A stretch of DNA of 52,245 nucleotides from Bacillota bacterium (GTDB lineage: Bacteria > Planctomycetota > UBA8108 > UBA1146): positions 1-52,245 of the forward strand of contig QNYK01000104.1 of assembly GCA_003973385.1 (NCBI GenBank). The letters run 5' to 3'. Below the pieces are notes generated by a model. It saw only the letters and a program-made list of their open reading frames with translations, ran no database searches and was not told where the DNA came from. Shown piece after piece: positions 25,728 to 35,180 of the stretch. Numbering within the stretch: position 1 is the first letter of the stretch; every line of letters starts with the position of its first letter. The position numbers and the translations under genes were made by a program.

Positions 25728-26920
25728 GGCGCTCGTTGATGGTGCTGGCCGTGCTGGTGCTGGTCGCTTCGATCTTCACTGCGAGCGCACCGATCCGAGC
25801 ACTGCCAGCGACCTCACCGGTTGCGGAGACACCATCTGCGGGTTGTCCCAACATCCGAGTGCTGCTCGAACAGGGCACCCATCAGCACCGGATCACCTGT
25901 GACGCCGGAAGATTCCAGGTGAGGTGGGGCGACGATGTCGCCACGGTTCACTCGCCGCTGGCTGTGGTGGCGGCGAAGGGGTCGCTTCGCGTCGGCGATC
26001 GAGTTTTCACCGAGAGTGTAAAAATTCGTGCGGTCAGTGGCGACATGCAGATCGGAGAGCGCCATCACGAGGGCTGGGTCGAGTGGACTCCCGAAGCCGA
26101 TGCTGGCGGCTGGCAGATGATCGAACAGATCCCGCTGGAACGGTATCTGCTCGGAGTGGTCTCGCGTGAGATGTCGGCCAGTAGTTTTCCTGCGGCAGCC
26201 CTCGAAGCTCAGGCCATCGCCGCCAGGACCTACGCCAACTTTCAGATACAGGCTCGTGGCCCCGGTCGCCGCTACCACCTCAGGGGTGACCCGCGAAGTC
26301 AGGCCTACGGGGGAACCGCACGGATACCGCAGGCGATCAAGGATGCTGTGCAGGGGACCCGAGGTGTTCACCTGCTCACAGCGGGCAGGATCTTCGAGAG
26401 TTTTTACCATTCCACATGTGGCGGCCAGACCTGTTCGGCGGCGCAGGGATTCGGGATCGCAGGGATTCCCACGATGCCCAGCGTCGAGTGCGATGGCTGT
26501 GTCGGCAGCCGGTTCTTTCGTTGGCGGCAGCCCGTCCCGGAGATGCAACTGCGTCATGCGCTCGAGGACGTCTGTGCCGGATCAGGGATTCAGCTCGGAA
26601 GGGTCTCTGCCGTGACGCCGATCGAGACCACTGCGTCGGGACATGTTCCCTACCTTCGCATCGACCATGGTGGAGGTTCCTTCGAGATCGACACCTCACG
26701 CTTACGATCTGCGCTGGGCAAGAGAGGCAACCGAGGTCTCCGCTCTGCCAGTTTCACGGTCAGGCGCACGTCCGAAGGGTATCTGTTCGAGGGAAGAGGG
26801 TGGGGCCACGGCATCGGCATGTGTCAGGTCGGTGCCCAGGGGTATGCGCGCCGTGGGGCCAATCGGATCTGGATTCTCGAGCATTATTATCCTGGAGCCA
26901 AGGCCGTGAGATTGTGGTGA
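25724..26920 (+). CDS. Exported SpoIID/LytB-domain protein
   Basis: A 398-residue exported protein with a signal peptide (about 1-26). The SpoIID/LytB domain covers about 130-395: LERYLLGVVSREMSASSFP with the catalytic-type Glu in REM, LEAQAIAARTYA, FYHSTCGGQT, and the closing GRGWGHGIGMCQVGAQGYA. SpoIID-type enzymes are lytic transglycosylases acting on denuded peptidoglycan glycans; in non-sporulating bacteria they have wall-remodelling roles. It is sandwiched between ruvB and tgt with 4-base overlaps on both sides, an arrangement also met in Firmicutes. Confidence 0.92.
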   Translation: MRRSLMVLAVLVLVASIFTASAPIRALPATSPVAETPSAGCPNIRVLLEQGTHQHRITCDAGRFQVRWGDDVATVHSPLAVVAAKGSLRVGDRVFTESVKIRAVSGDMQIGERHHEGWVEWTPEADAGGWQMIEQIPLERYLLGVVSREMSASSFPAAALEAQAIAARTYANFQIQARGPGRRYHLRGDPRSQAYGGTARIPQAIKDAVQGTRGVHLLTAGRIFESFYHSTCGGQTCSAAQGFGIAGIPTMPSVECDGCVGSRFFRWRQPVPEMQLRHALEDVCAGSGIQLGRVSAVTPIETTASGHVPYLRIDHGGGSFEIDTSRLRSALGKRGNRGLRSASFTVRRTSEGYLFEGRGWGHGIGMCQVGAQGYARRGANRIWILEHYYPGAKAVRLW

Positions 26921-28083
26921 GCGAATCGATCGAAGCGCAACACCCGATGCATCCAGGATTCTCCTTCCAGCTGGAAGCGGGTTCACAGGATGGCCCGAGA
27001 GCGGCGACCTTCTCGACTCCACGCGGAGCGATCCGCACCCCCGCTTTCATGCCCGTTGGAACCCAGGGCACGGTGAAGGGGGTCAGCCCCGATCAACTGC
27101 TGGCACTGGGTACGCAGGTCGTCCTTTCCAATACCTATCACCTCGCAGTGAGGCCCGGCGCCGAGATCGTTCGAGAACTGGGAGGACTGCACCAGATGAT
27201 GGGCTGGGAAGGCCCGATCCTGACCGATTCCGGCGGCTTTCAGGTCTTCTCCCTCGGCCATCTCAATCGCATCGATGAACAGGGAGTGGAGTTCAGGAAT
27301 CACATCGATGGAGACATGCTGTTGCTGACTCCCGAGACGGTGCTCGATGTTCAGGCACAACTCGGCAGCACCATCGCGATGGTGCTCGACGAATGTCCTC
27401 CCGCAGGAGTCGATAGAGATACCGCGGCGCGTGCCCTCGAGAGGACCGAAAGATGGGCGACTCGGTCGGTCGAACATCGTCACAGCCTCCAGCTTCACGA
27501 ACCGATGGCACTGTTCGGAATCCTGCAAGGCGGTGTCGAGGAGGATCTGCGTCGAGAAGGAGCACAACGACTCCGTGAACTCCCCTTCGATGGATTTGCG
27601 GTCGGGGGTGTCAGCGTTGGAGAGCAGCGAGAAGTGATGCTGGAGACGATTTCTGCCGGAGCACGCCACCTTCCCATCGATAGGCCACGCTATCTGATGG
27701 GAGTGGGAGGGCTGGAGGAGTTCATCGTCGCCGTCGAGAGCGGCATCGATCTCTTCGATTGCGTGATTCCAACCAGAAATGCACGCAATGCGACGCTGTT
27801 TCTCTCGGATGGCTCGATGCTCAACCTTCGGAATTCGGTTCACCGACGCGATCGCTCCCCGATTGAACCCGGCTGCGATTGTCCCACCTGCCTCCGCTTC
27901 AGCAGAGGGGCGTTGCATCACCTCTACACTCGCAAGGAGTTGCTGGCCTATACTCTCGGCTCTCTGCACAACTTGAGGGTCTTTCACGGGTTCCTCGAAA
28001 GGGCCCGTCAGGCGACCCTGGAAGGGTCCTGGGACCAGTTTCGCACCTCATTCTTCAGCCGATTCCGGGCCCGGTCCGGTTGA
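26917..28083 (+). CDS. tgt: tRNA-guanine transglycosylase
   Basis: Exchanges guanine-34 for preQ1 or queuine in tRNAs with GUN anticodons. 388 residues from GTG 26917, which overlaps the spoIID stop (GTGA); ATG 26947 is an alternative. Motifs: TPAFMPVGTQGTVKG, the SNTYHL segment, DSGGFQVFSLG with the catalytic Asp region, GILQGG, VGEQREVM, the FDCVIPTRNARN segment with the nucleophile Asp, and the zinc site CDCPTC with a following HH. The queA gene that commonly precedes tgt is missing here. Confidence 0.96.
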   Translation: MSESIEAQHPMHPGFSFQLEAGSQDGPRAATFSTPRGAIRTPAFMPVGTQGTVKGVSPDQLLALGTQVVLSNTYHLAVRPGAEIVRELGGLHQMMGWEGPILTDSGGFQVFSLGHLNRIDEQGVEFRNHIDGDMLLLTPETVLDVQAQLGSTIAMVLDECPPAGVDRDTAARALERTERWATRSVEHRHSLQLHEPMALFGILQGGVEEDLRREGAQRLRELPFDGFAVGGVSVGEQREVMLETISAGARHLPIDRPRYLMGVGGLEEFIVAVESGIDLFDCVIPTRNARNATLFLSDGSMLNLRNSVHRRDRSPIEPGCDCPTCLRFSRGALHHLYTRKELLAYTLGSLHNLRVFHGFLERARQATLEGSWDQFRTSFFSRFRARSG

Positions 28084-28212
28084 ATCCTCGCGGGGGTGCC
28101 ACTAAGATTCGCAACTCTCCTTGATTCCGCAATTTGCGGGTGCGTCGGGGAGAGAAAGTTCATTTGAACAGTAGCATCAGGGCCACCAGATGGCCCCGGA
28201 GAGGAACGCGCG

Positions 28213-28635
28213 ATGTCGCCTGTCGTGGCCGTCGGAAACAACTGGTTTGGCACTTCGCTGAGTTCTCTCGCGATGCTGGCTCAGGACACCACCGCAACTG
28301 CTGGAGAAGTGCAGCAGCAGCCGGGTTTTCTCGACTTTCTACCGATGTTCGCCCTGATGGGTGTGGTGGTCTACTTCTTGCTCATCCGACCTCAGCGCAA
28401 GCAGGCCAAGGAACACCAGCGATTGCTCGATGGGCTGGAGAAGCACGATCACGTTCGCACCATCGGGGGCATAGTTGGCAAGGTGGCACAGGTGGATGCC
28501 GATCATGATCTGATCGTTCTGACCATCGATGAATCAAAAAATGTTCGTATGCGGGTGGCGCGCCAGTCCGTGGCCGCAGTGCTCTCGAGTGAGGATACCC
28601 CGCCCAAGATCAAGGAAGAGGACACTGCACGATGA
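28213..28635 (+). CDS. yajC: Sec translocase accessory protein YajC
   Basis: Small inner-membrane partner of SecDF (140 residues): a single hydrophobic helix in FLPMFALMGVVVYFLLIRPQRKQAK followed by the typical YajC cytoplasmic domain LEKHDHVRTIGGIVGKV. The N-terminal 40 residues are longer than in most YajC. The ATG has AGAGGAA upstream. Stop overlaps secDF start by 4 bases, so the two are coupled. Confidence 0.95.
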   Translation: MSPVVAVGNNWFGTSLSSLAMLAQDTTATAGEVQQQPGFLDFLPMFALMGVVVYFLLIRPQRKQAKEHQRLLDGLEKHDHVRTIGGIVGKVAQVDADHDLIVLTIDESKNVRMRVARQSVAAVLSSEDTPPKIKEEDTAR

Positions 28636-31361
28636 TCCAGAAGAACGGCCGCGGATTCATTCTGCTGGCCCTACTCATCGCGGGCTGTGTGTATTCGCTT
28701 CAGGATTACCAGAATGGCATCAAGAAGGGCATTGACCTTGCGGGAGGAACTGAACTCCTGTACGAGATCCCGCTCGAAAATGTCCCGGCATCTCAGCGAT
28801 CCAGCGTAGCCTCCGATGTGAAAGATGTGATCGCCCGTCGTTTCGACAGTTACGGTCTCAAGGAGATCAGCGTCGCCATCGCTGGATCAAACCGACTGCA
28901 GATTCAATTGCCTGGCTTCGATAACGAGGAACTCAAGCGAATCAAGAAACAGATCGAGCAGGCGGGCGAACTGAACATCCACCTCGAGAGTGCTGCGGAG
29001 TACTCCGGGCAAGATGTCATCGCCGAGATCGAGCAGGCGATGACCCGTCGCGATCAGGCGATTCTCGCCTACAACGCGCTGCCCGCAGAGCAGCAGACGG
29101 AGCAGAATCTTCCTCCAGAACTCGATCGAATCGTCACCTACCGCCGTCCCGATCCCGATGGGCTTCGAGGTGCTCCAGTGGTGGTTGAAAATGGCCCCTC
29201 CATGAAGGTCTCCGGGTCCTTCATCCAGCAAGCTGGAAGCACATTCGACCAGACCGGTGGACCTGCGGTTGGATTCACATTTGGAGGAGCCGGAAGCACC
29301 TTGTTTGGAAATCTAACCGGGGAAAACATCGGCAGGAATCTTGCCATCGTGCTCGATGGCGTCGCCGTGAGTGTGGCAGTGATCAACGATGCGATCTTCG
29401 GCGCAGGTATCATCTCCGGAACCTTCACGCAGAAGGAAGTCGACGACATCGTCACCCTGCTGAGGGCGGGGTCGCTGCCGACGAGACCTGTCCCCATCAG
29501 CCAGCAGACGGTGGGGTCGGTGCTCGGTAAGGAATCCATCGATCGGGGAACCCAGGCGATGATCATCGGGTTCTTGCTGGTGATCGTATTCATGGTCGTC
29601 TATTACCGCGCAGCGGGCCTGGTGGCGAACATATCGCTGCTGTTCAACTTGATGCTGGTGCTGACACTACTGGTGATCTTCCGTAACACCCTCACCTTCC
29701 CTGGAATGGCGGGGCTGCTCCTGACGGTGGGCATGGCGGTGGACGCAAACATCCTCATCTTCGAGCGGATTCGCGAGGAGAGGGATCGCGGCAAGGAGCT
29801 TCCAGCCGCATTCAAATCCGGATTCCAGCGTGCATTCTGGACCATCTTTGACGCAAACCTGACCACCTTGATCACTGCATTCGTGTTGTTCCAGTTCGGA
29901 ACCGGAGCGGTCAAGGGGTTTGCTGTTGTCCTCTCGTTCGGGATTTTCACCTCCTTCTTCTGCTCCATCTTTGTCAGCCGTCTTCTGCTCTCTTCCCTGA
30001 TCAACTCGGGGATTATCAAGGAACTGAAGATGACGCGGCTGGTCTCGAAGACCAACATTCAGTTCATGTCGATGCGTGGTGTGACTCGAATTCTCTCGAT
30101 CGTGCTCGTTACCGCCGGGGTGGCCTTCCTCCTCTGGCGAGGCCCTTTGGCGATGGGAATCGACTTCACGGGCGGCACCAAGTTGTCTGTCAACCTCACT
30201 CGACCCGTCTCAGAGGTGCAGCTGCGATCCGCTCTTGGAGAGTTGAGCTCAGCGGATGAGAGTGTCAAGTTCGAGGACTTGCAGTTGCAAGCTCTCGGAG
30301 CGCAGGGGTTGGAGGATGCTCGCAGGTATTCGTTGAAAACGAAGACGCTGGGAGCCAGCAATGACGAGACGGAAGCATTCAAGACCGCCGTCGAAACATT
30401 GCTAGCCTCTAAAGGTCTGCTGGCCCCCAACGCCATCGAAGATGTTCGCATCGAGGCGGTCGCGGGTGTCGACGGCGCCGCAGACACGCATATCCTCAAG
30501 GCACGGTTGAACGCCCTTCGAGTCGTCGGAGACTCTGTAGAAGTGGGAGTGACCGCGAGCATGATCGAGGATGCGATGATCGAGAGCGGGTTCCCGATCG
30601 CCTCGGTGACCGAATCGGTCGCTGACCGCCAGGATTCTGAAGTTGTTTCCTTCGAGATCACGAGCGAGGCGCAGGCCGATAGCACGGCGGCACTGGCACT
30701 GATGGGTGATCTGACGAAAAAGTTGAAGGACTTCAAGAACATCAGTTTCTCTGAGCCCTTCCCCGAGTTCAGCAGCATCGGGGGAAAGGTCGCCCAGGAC
30801 ATGCAGGGAAAAACCTTCGTGGCTCTGATGATCAGCTTCCTGGCGATCATCTTCTACATCAGCCTTCGATTTGAACTTCGCTTCGGCCTGGCTGCGATCG
30901 TGGCGCTGGTTCACGACATCCTGTTCACCCTCGGAGCGATTGCGGTGGGAGACTACCTGCTCGGCGACTTCCTGAGCCTGAAGATCAATCTGCCGGTGGT
31001 GGCGGCTCTTCTGACGGTTGTCGGGTATTCGCTCAACGACACCATCGTGATCTTCGACCGGATTCGCGAGAATCTGGTCGATACCCGAAGAGATGTTGAT
31101 TACGCAGAGGTTGTAAACAAATCGGTCAATCAGACGTTGAGCCGCACGCTGCTGACCTCTTTGACCACTTTTCTGGTCGTGTTGATCTTGCTTGTATACG
31201 GTGGCGAAGGACTTCACGCCTTCGCTTTCGCGCTCTGCATCGGAGTCATAGTCGGGACCTATTCCTCCATCTTTGTCGCTAGCCCGGCGCTGGTGCATTT
31301 CCAGGAGAAGGCTCGAATGCGCCGTGAGGCGGTGATCGCAGACGCTGCGATGAAGAAGTGA
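28632..31361 (+). CDS. secDF: Fused SecD-SecF protein-export membrane protein
   Basis: SecD and SecF joined in one 909-residue chain, using the proton gradient to pull exported proteins through SecYEG. SecD half (about 1-455): N-terminal helix, GIDLAGGTELLYEI, a large periplasmic domain and a second helix bundle with VGMAVDANILIFERIREE. SecF half (about 470-905): GIDFTGGTKLSVNL, VGYSLNDTIVIFDRIRENL and the final helices. Twelve membrane segments are expected. Fusion is common in Firmicutes, planctomycetes and others. Closed downstream by an 18-bp hairpin. Confidence 0.96.
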   Translation: MIQKNGRGFILLALLIAGCVYSLQDYQNGIKKGIDLAGGTELLYEIPLENVPASQRSSVASDVKDVIARRFDSYGLKEISVAIAGSNRLQIQLPGFDNEELKRIKKQIEQAGELNIHLESAAEYSGQDVIAEIEQAMTRRDQAILAYNALPAEQQTEQNLPPELDRIVTYRRPDPDGLRGAPVVVENGPSMKVSGSFIQQAGSTFDQTGGPAVGFTFGGAGSTLFGNLTGENIGRNLAIVLDGVAVSVAVINDAIFGAGIISGTFTQKEVDDIVTLLRAGSLPTRPVPISQQTVGSVLGKESIDRGTQAMIIGFLLVIVFMVVYYRAAGLVANISLLFNLMLVLTLLVIFRNTLTFPGMAGLLLTVGMAVDANILIFERIREERDRGKELPAAFKSGFQRAFWTIFDANLTTLITAFVLFQFGTGAVKGFAVVLSFGIFTSFFCSIFVSRLLLSSLINSGIIKELKMTRLVSKTNIQFMSMRGVTRILSIVLVTAGVAFLLWRGPLAMGIDFTGGTKLSVNLTRPVSEVQLRSALGELSSADESVKFEDLQLQALGAQGLEDARRYSLKTKTLGASNDETEAFKTAVETLLASKGLLAPNAIEDVRIEAVAGVDGAADTHILKARLNALRVVGDSVEVGVTASMIEDAMIESGFPIASVTESVADRQDSEVVSFEITSEAQADSTAALALMGDLTKKLKDFKNISFSEPFPEFSSIGGKVAQDMQGKTFVALMISFLAIIFYISLRFELRFGLAAIVALVHDILFTLGAIAVGDYLLGDFLSLKINLPVVAALLTVVGYSLNDTIVIFDRIRENLVDTRRDVDYAEVVNKSVNQTLSRTLLTSLTTFLVVLILLVYGGEGLHAFAFALCIGVIVGTYSSIFVASPALVHFQEKARMRREAVIADAAMKK

Positions 31362-31383
31362 GTGCTGGCGAGGTTTTTTGAGT

Positions 31384-31426
31384 GCAGCAGGGCGAGTCGG
31401 TTGCGGAGACCGATTCGCCCTGCTGC
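31384..31426 (+). terminator. Long hairpin after secDF
   Basis: An 18-bp stem (31384-31401 with 31409-31426; one G-T pair) closes a 7-base loop, 22 bases after the secDF stop. There is no T tract after it; a run of six T lies just before it (31375-31380). Likely a transcript end or stabiliser for the ruvB-secDF operon. Confidence 0.7.
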
Positions 31427-31603
31427 CATCTCCAGCAACGAGCGTCGCTGGAGTTCTGCCGCGAAGCCGGGGCACTGCTGGAAACGACCGCATCCACCGG
31501 GTATCTTGACGGCGATCGGTTGCGAGGGAAGTCCCTCGCCTACAACACGAACCCACCTCGGGGAAGCGAGTGCCTTCGGCCTCGCGAGGGAATGGGGGAC
31601 TCC

Positions 31604-32461
31604 ATGGGTACGGGTACAAAGATCGGCATCATTCTCATCCTGGTGCTGGTTATCGTTGTCATTGCAAATCTTCTCGACAGTGAAGTGCAGCGCGGGCCAA
31701 CTGCAGAGCAGCAGGTGACCGGCGGTGTTCCTGGCTCCACATCGCCACTCCAGGAATCGAACCTTCCCGGAGCCACTCCAGGATCCGTTGGCACCTCAGG
31801 TCAAGGAGATGCGGTGGTGCGTGATGCACAGGGGAAGCCTGGACCGGACTCGAAGACCACCGCAGGTTCGCAACCAGCGGTGGAAGGGCCCAGCGATGTG
31901 CCCTTGGTCGACAATGTTGCGGTGAAGCCTGCACTAGCAAGGACAGATCAGGTCGGCCTGACTCGTGCAGCAGGGGTCATCCGCGATGACCAGGGCATCG
32001 ATCCTGTTGTGGTGAATCGGCAAGGTCCCGACCGGGGTACTGCATCCAGAGTCACTCCAGCGACGAAGCCCGTGGTGCCTGTGATGACCCGGGTAGAGGT
32101 GCAGCAAGGCGATAGCCTGTGGGCGATTGCCAGCAGAGAACTCGGCGGCGGCATCCACTGGCCCGAGTTGCTCAAGGTCAATCCGGGTCTCGAGGAGTTC
32201 ACCATTCTGGTGCCCGGACGGGTGCTGACGATACCGAATGTCCAGCGCTCCCCAACGGTCAGGGCAGTGGCCGCCACCAGCCCGACCGTCTCCACTCGTG
32301 AAGGAGTTCGTCTCTACCAGATTCGCGATGGTGACACCCTCTATGACATCGCTCGCGATGAACTCGGTAACGGCGGACGCTGGATGGAGATCCAGAAATT
32401 GAATGATGGTCTCGATCCCAATGCGCTTCCCATCGGCAGAAAGATCTTTGTGCCCCGCTGA
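31604..32461 (+). CDS. Membrane-anchored protein with two LysM domains
   Basis: A 285-residue protein: N-terminal membrane anchor (about 7-24), a long Pro/Ala/Asp-rich linker, then two LysM domains at about 164-212 (VEVQQGDSLWAIASRELGGG onward) and 238-285 (YQIRDGDTLYDIARDELGNG onward). LysM binds N-acetylglucosamine polymers such as peptidoglycan, so it probably ties the inner membrane to the wall. ATG 31604 follows GGGGGA; ATG 31592, 12 bases upstream, is less well spaced. No enzymatic domain is visible. Confidence 0.85.
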   Translation: MGTGTKIGIILILVLVIVVIANLLDSEVQRGPTAEQQVTGGVPGSTSPLQESNLPGATPGSVGTSGQGDAVVRDAQGKPGPDSKTTAGSQPAVEGPSDVPLVDNVAVKPALARTDQVGLTRAAGVIRDDQGIDPVVVNRQGPDRGTASRVTPATKPVVPVMTRVEVQQGDSLWAIASRELGGGIHWPELLKVNPGLEEFTILVPGRVLTIPNVQRSPTVRAVAATSPTVSTREGVRLYQIRDGDTLYDIARDELGNGGRWMEIQKLNDGLDPNALPIGRKIFVPR

Positions 32462-32473
32462 TCGCTTCGGAAT

Positions 32474-32673
32474 GGTGGGTACCGGGTACTCAAGCCGGGC
32501 GGCTGGGTGATGATCGAGACTCCCGACTGCCACCGCTTCGGTCGGGCTGGGCCAGGTTCCCCTATGCCCTGGCCTACCAGTCCTGCACCAGTCCTGCCAG
32601 GGGCTGCGCCGGGCTGCGCCGCGTGGCCGGGGTCGACAAGGCCTTCCAGGTGGTGGTACGACGAGCGGCCTGA
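32474..32673 (+). pseudogene. Decayed C-terminal fragment of a class I SAM methyltransferase
   Basis: At 32480-32524 one frame reads YRVLKPGGWVMIETPD, which is the post-motif-III strand of Methyltransf_11/23-type methyltransferases. After about 32540 the similarity to any protein stops in that frame, while the next frame gives FPYALAYQSC and ends GVDKAFQVVVRRAA at a TGA (32671-32673), like a methyltransferase C-terminus. The N-terminal two-thirds, including the SAM-binding motif I, is absent. I infer a gene deleted at its 5' side and frameshifted, sitting at the border of the PhoD/DUF1080 pair. Confidence 0.5.
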
Positions 32674-32744
32674 TGAGGGCGGGCGCCCGGACTGCTAGAC
32701 TGGTATGTCGGTTCACAACCCGCTTCTCTTACCCTGAAACAGCC

Positions 32745-34313
32745 ATGATTCTGTTGCGATCCGCAAACGCCCTTCTGCTGCTTCTGCTCTGCACTTCCTC
32801 GCTCCCTGCCCAGCATGACCGTGAGCGGAATGCCGTGCGGCATATCGCCAGCGGAGACGTCGACAAGGCATTGGCGCAACTGGAAAAGGGCGAAGCGGCC
32901 AGCTCCGAAACACACTTCGTCCGCATGCTGGCGGCCCTGGAAGCAAAGAAAACCGACCAGGCCGTGGTGCATGCGCGTGCTGCACTCGATGCCGGGCTCC
33001 CCTTCGGACGCCTGGTGGCCGGACCCCGCGACCGGCTGGCCCCGCTTTACGCTACCGATCAATATCGCCAGTGGGCACGGCAGAACGACTCGCTGCAGCT
33101 GCTGCACGGCCCGATGCTCGGCGCGATCAGCAGTGATTCCGCCTCGCTCTGGCTGCGGACAGCGAAAAAGGGATCCGTCCAGGTCCGGGTCCTGGATGCC
33201 CGCAGCGGGAAGCTCATCAGCACGTCCGAACAGGTGGCTGCCAGTGAGCACACTGACTTTACCGCCGTGGCACGGCTGACCGGCCTGGAAGCAGATCACT
33301 CCTATCGCTATGAAATTGAGGTCGACGGCATGCAGGTACCGGTCGAGAACGGCCAGTTCCAGACCTTTCCGCAGCAGGGAACCGCTGCCAGTTTTCGGGT
33401 CGGCTTTGGCGGCGGAGCGGGGTTTGTACCGAAGTGGGAGTACATGTGGGACACGGTGCTCGAATCCCGTCCAGTTGCTTTCCTGATGCTCGGAGACAAC
33501 GTCTACATCGATGATCCGACTCATCCGCTGACAAACCACTATTGCTATCACCGCCGGCAGTCCCGTCCGGAGTGGCGCCGTTTTACGGCCGCCACCGGTA
33601 TTTACTCGATCTACGACGACCATGATTTTGGACTGAACGACTGCATCCCTGGCGCCGAGATTGAACATCCGGCCTGGAAACGGAGTGTCTGGAAGACGTT
33701 TCGCCAGAACTGGGTCAATGCATCCTACGGCGGCGGGGAGATACAACCCGGCTGCTGGCAGGATTTTTATATCGGCGATGTCCATTTCATCCTGCTGGAT
33801 GGTCGCTATTACCGCAGTCGTGACGGGGATCCAACGATGCTCGGCCCGGTGCAGAAAAAATGGCTGCTGGAAACTCTCGAGAAGTCGAAGGGGACATTCA
33901 AAGTGCTGGCCTCGCCCGTTCCCTGGACCGCCGGTGTAAAGCCTGGCAGCAAGGACACCTGGGATGGTTACTCGCAAGAGCGCGAGGAGATCTTTTCTTT
34001 CCTCGAGGCGAAGGGAATCAACGGTGTGTTTCTCGTCGCGGCGGATCGGCACCGCACCGACCTGCGGGTGACCTCCAGGCCCGACGGCTATGACCTCTAC
34101 GAGTTCGAGAGTTCCAGGCTGACCAACCGCCACACTCACAAGGTCATAGAAACCCCCGGGCTGATCTGGGGCTACAACAAGACCTGCTCATTTGCCCTGA
34201 TGCGATTTGACACGACCGCGGCCGATCCGACGGTGACGTTCGAGGCGATCACGATTGATGGGGAGAAGGTGCATTCGCACCAGTTGAAATTGAGCCAGCT
34301 GACACACAAGTAA
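32745..34313 (+). CDS. Exported alkaline phosphatase D-like metallophosphoesterase
   Basis: A 522-residue exported protein with a signal peptide (about 1-22, MILLRSANALLLLLLC). An N-terminal helical region (about 25-110) is followed by a PhoD-type beta-sandwich and the metallophosphatase core with MLGDNVYIDD, YDDHDFG and FLVAADRHR metal-binding motifs. PhoD enzymes are phosphodiesterase/phosphomonoesterases acting outside the cytoplasm. The start ATG has no clear ribosome site. Codon use and the sequence texture look different from the neighbours (more CTG/CGC, fewer ATCGA runs), and with the next gene it may be a transferred cassette. The N-terminal helical part is not identified. Confidence 0.88.
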   Translation: MILLRSANALLLLLLCTSSLPAQHDRERNAVRHIASGDVDKALAQLEKGEAASSETHFVRMLAALEAKKTDQAVVHARAALDAGLPFGRLVAGPRDRLAPLYATDQYRQWARQNDSLQLLHGPMLGAISSDSASLWLRTAKKGSVQVRVLDARSGKLISTSEQVAASEHTDFTAVARLTGLEADHSYRYEIEVDGMQVPVENGQFQTFPQQGTAASFRVGFGGGAGFVPKWEYMWDTVLESRPVAFLMLGDNVYIDDPTHPLTNHYCYHRRQSRPEWRRFTAATGIYSIYDDHDFGLNDCIPGAEIEHPAWKRSVWKTFRQNWVNASYGGGEIQPGCWQDFYIGDVHFILLDGRYYRSRDGDPTMLGPVQKKWLLETLEKSKGTFKVLASPVPWTAGVKPGSKDTWDGYSQEREEIFSFLEAKGINGVFLVAADRHRTDLRVTSRPDGYDLYEFESSRLTNRHTHKVIETPGLIWGYNKTCSFALMRFDTTAADPTVTFEAITIDGEKVHSHQLKLSQLTHK

Positions 34314-34349
34314 TTGACAGAACCAACGATGAACAGGGGAGCAAACTCC

Positions 34350-35087
34350 ATGAAGAACCAGGCCCTCACTATTTTTTTCAGCATCTCCTGGCTCCTTTCG
34401 GGAGTCATGCTCGCCGGTGCCGACGAACCGGCAGCGTTTCGTGACCTTTTTAATGGCAAGGACCTGACCGGCTGGGTCGATGTAAACACTTCCAGGGAGA
34501 CCTGGTCTGTTCGCGACGGGCTGCTGGTCTGCACGGGCCGCCCGATCGGCGTGATGCGGTCGACCGAGCAGTTTGAGAATTTCATCCTGCACATCGAATG
34601 GCGGCACATGGAAGCTGGCGGAAATTCCGGCGTCTTTGTCTGGAGCGAGGGGGCAGTTCCCGAGGGGCGGCGTCTGCCCAAGGGGATGGAAGTCCAGATG
34701 CTTGAACTGGACTGGGTTAACCAGCACAAGAACAAGGAAGGGGTTCCGGCCCCGATCGCCTATGTCCACGGGGAACTGTTTGGCGCCAATGGCCTCGAGA
34801 CGATTCCCGATAACCCCCGCGGCCGCCGCAGCAAATCGATTGAAAACCGCTGCAAGGGCAAGGGCGAGTGGAACATCTACGATGTGGTCTGCGTGGACGG
34901 GGTGGTCAAACTGTCGGTCAACGGCAAGTTCGTCAACGGCGTGCGGAAGTCCTCGGTCAAGAGAGGTTACCTCTGCCTGGAATCCGAGGGCGCGGAGATC
35001 CACTTCCGCAATATCCGCATCCTGGAACTGCCGCCGGGAATACTCACTCCCCAGGAGCGAGCCCCGCTGCTTGGCGGTAGCAAATGA
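34350..35087 (+). CDS. Exported DUF1080 protein (3-keto-disaccharide hydrolase-like)
   Basis: A 245-residue exported protein: signal peptide (about 1-27) and one DUF1080/lectin-like beta-sandwich domain, opening with the diagnostic [13 protein letters not shown] and containing [14 protein letters not shown] and a closing [17 protein letters not shown]. The domain is linked to 3-keto-glycoside hydrolysis and is abundant in planctomycetes. ATG 34350 was chosen for AGGGGAG upstream; earlier in-frame starts at 34314 and 34329 are possible. It lies 36 bases after the PhoD-like stop, same strand. Confidence 0.9.
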   Translation: MKNQALTIFFSISWLLSGVMLAGADEPAAFRDLFNGKDLTGWVDVNTSRETWSVRDGLLVCTGRPIGVMRSTEQFENFILHIEWRHMEAGGNSGVFVWSEGAVPEGRRLPKGMEVQMLELDWVNQHKNKEGVPAPIAYVHGELFGANGLETIPDNPRGRRSKSIENRCKGKGEWNIYDVVCVDGVVKLSVNGKFVNGVRKSSVKRGYLCLESEGAEIHFRNIRILELPPGILTPQERAPLLGGSK

Positions 35088-35116
35088 CCGGGCGGTTCCA
35101 GTGTGGCTGCTGTTGT

Positions 35117-35139
35117 CGCCGCAGGGGGGGCCTGCGGCG
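35117..35139 (+). terminator. GC hairpin after the DUF1080 gene
   Basis: A 9-bp stem cgccgcagg (35117-35125) pairs with 35131-35139 around a five-G loop, 30 bases after the DUF1080 stop. No T tract follows, so it is only a likely terminator. Confidence 0.55.
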
Positions 35140-35180
35140 AACGGGCAGCCTGTTGTAACAACCCTGGTTCGCTTCCCGGA

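Noticed and set aside
26983..27987. Minus-strand open frame of 334 codons
   Set aside because: Antisense shadow of tgt.
30402..31619. Minus-strand open frame of 405 codons
   Set aside because: Antisense shadow of secDF and the following spacer; composition is Arg/His/Gln-rich without motifs.
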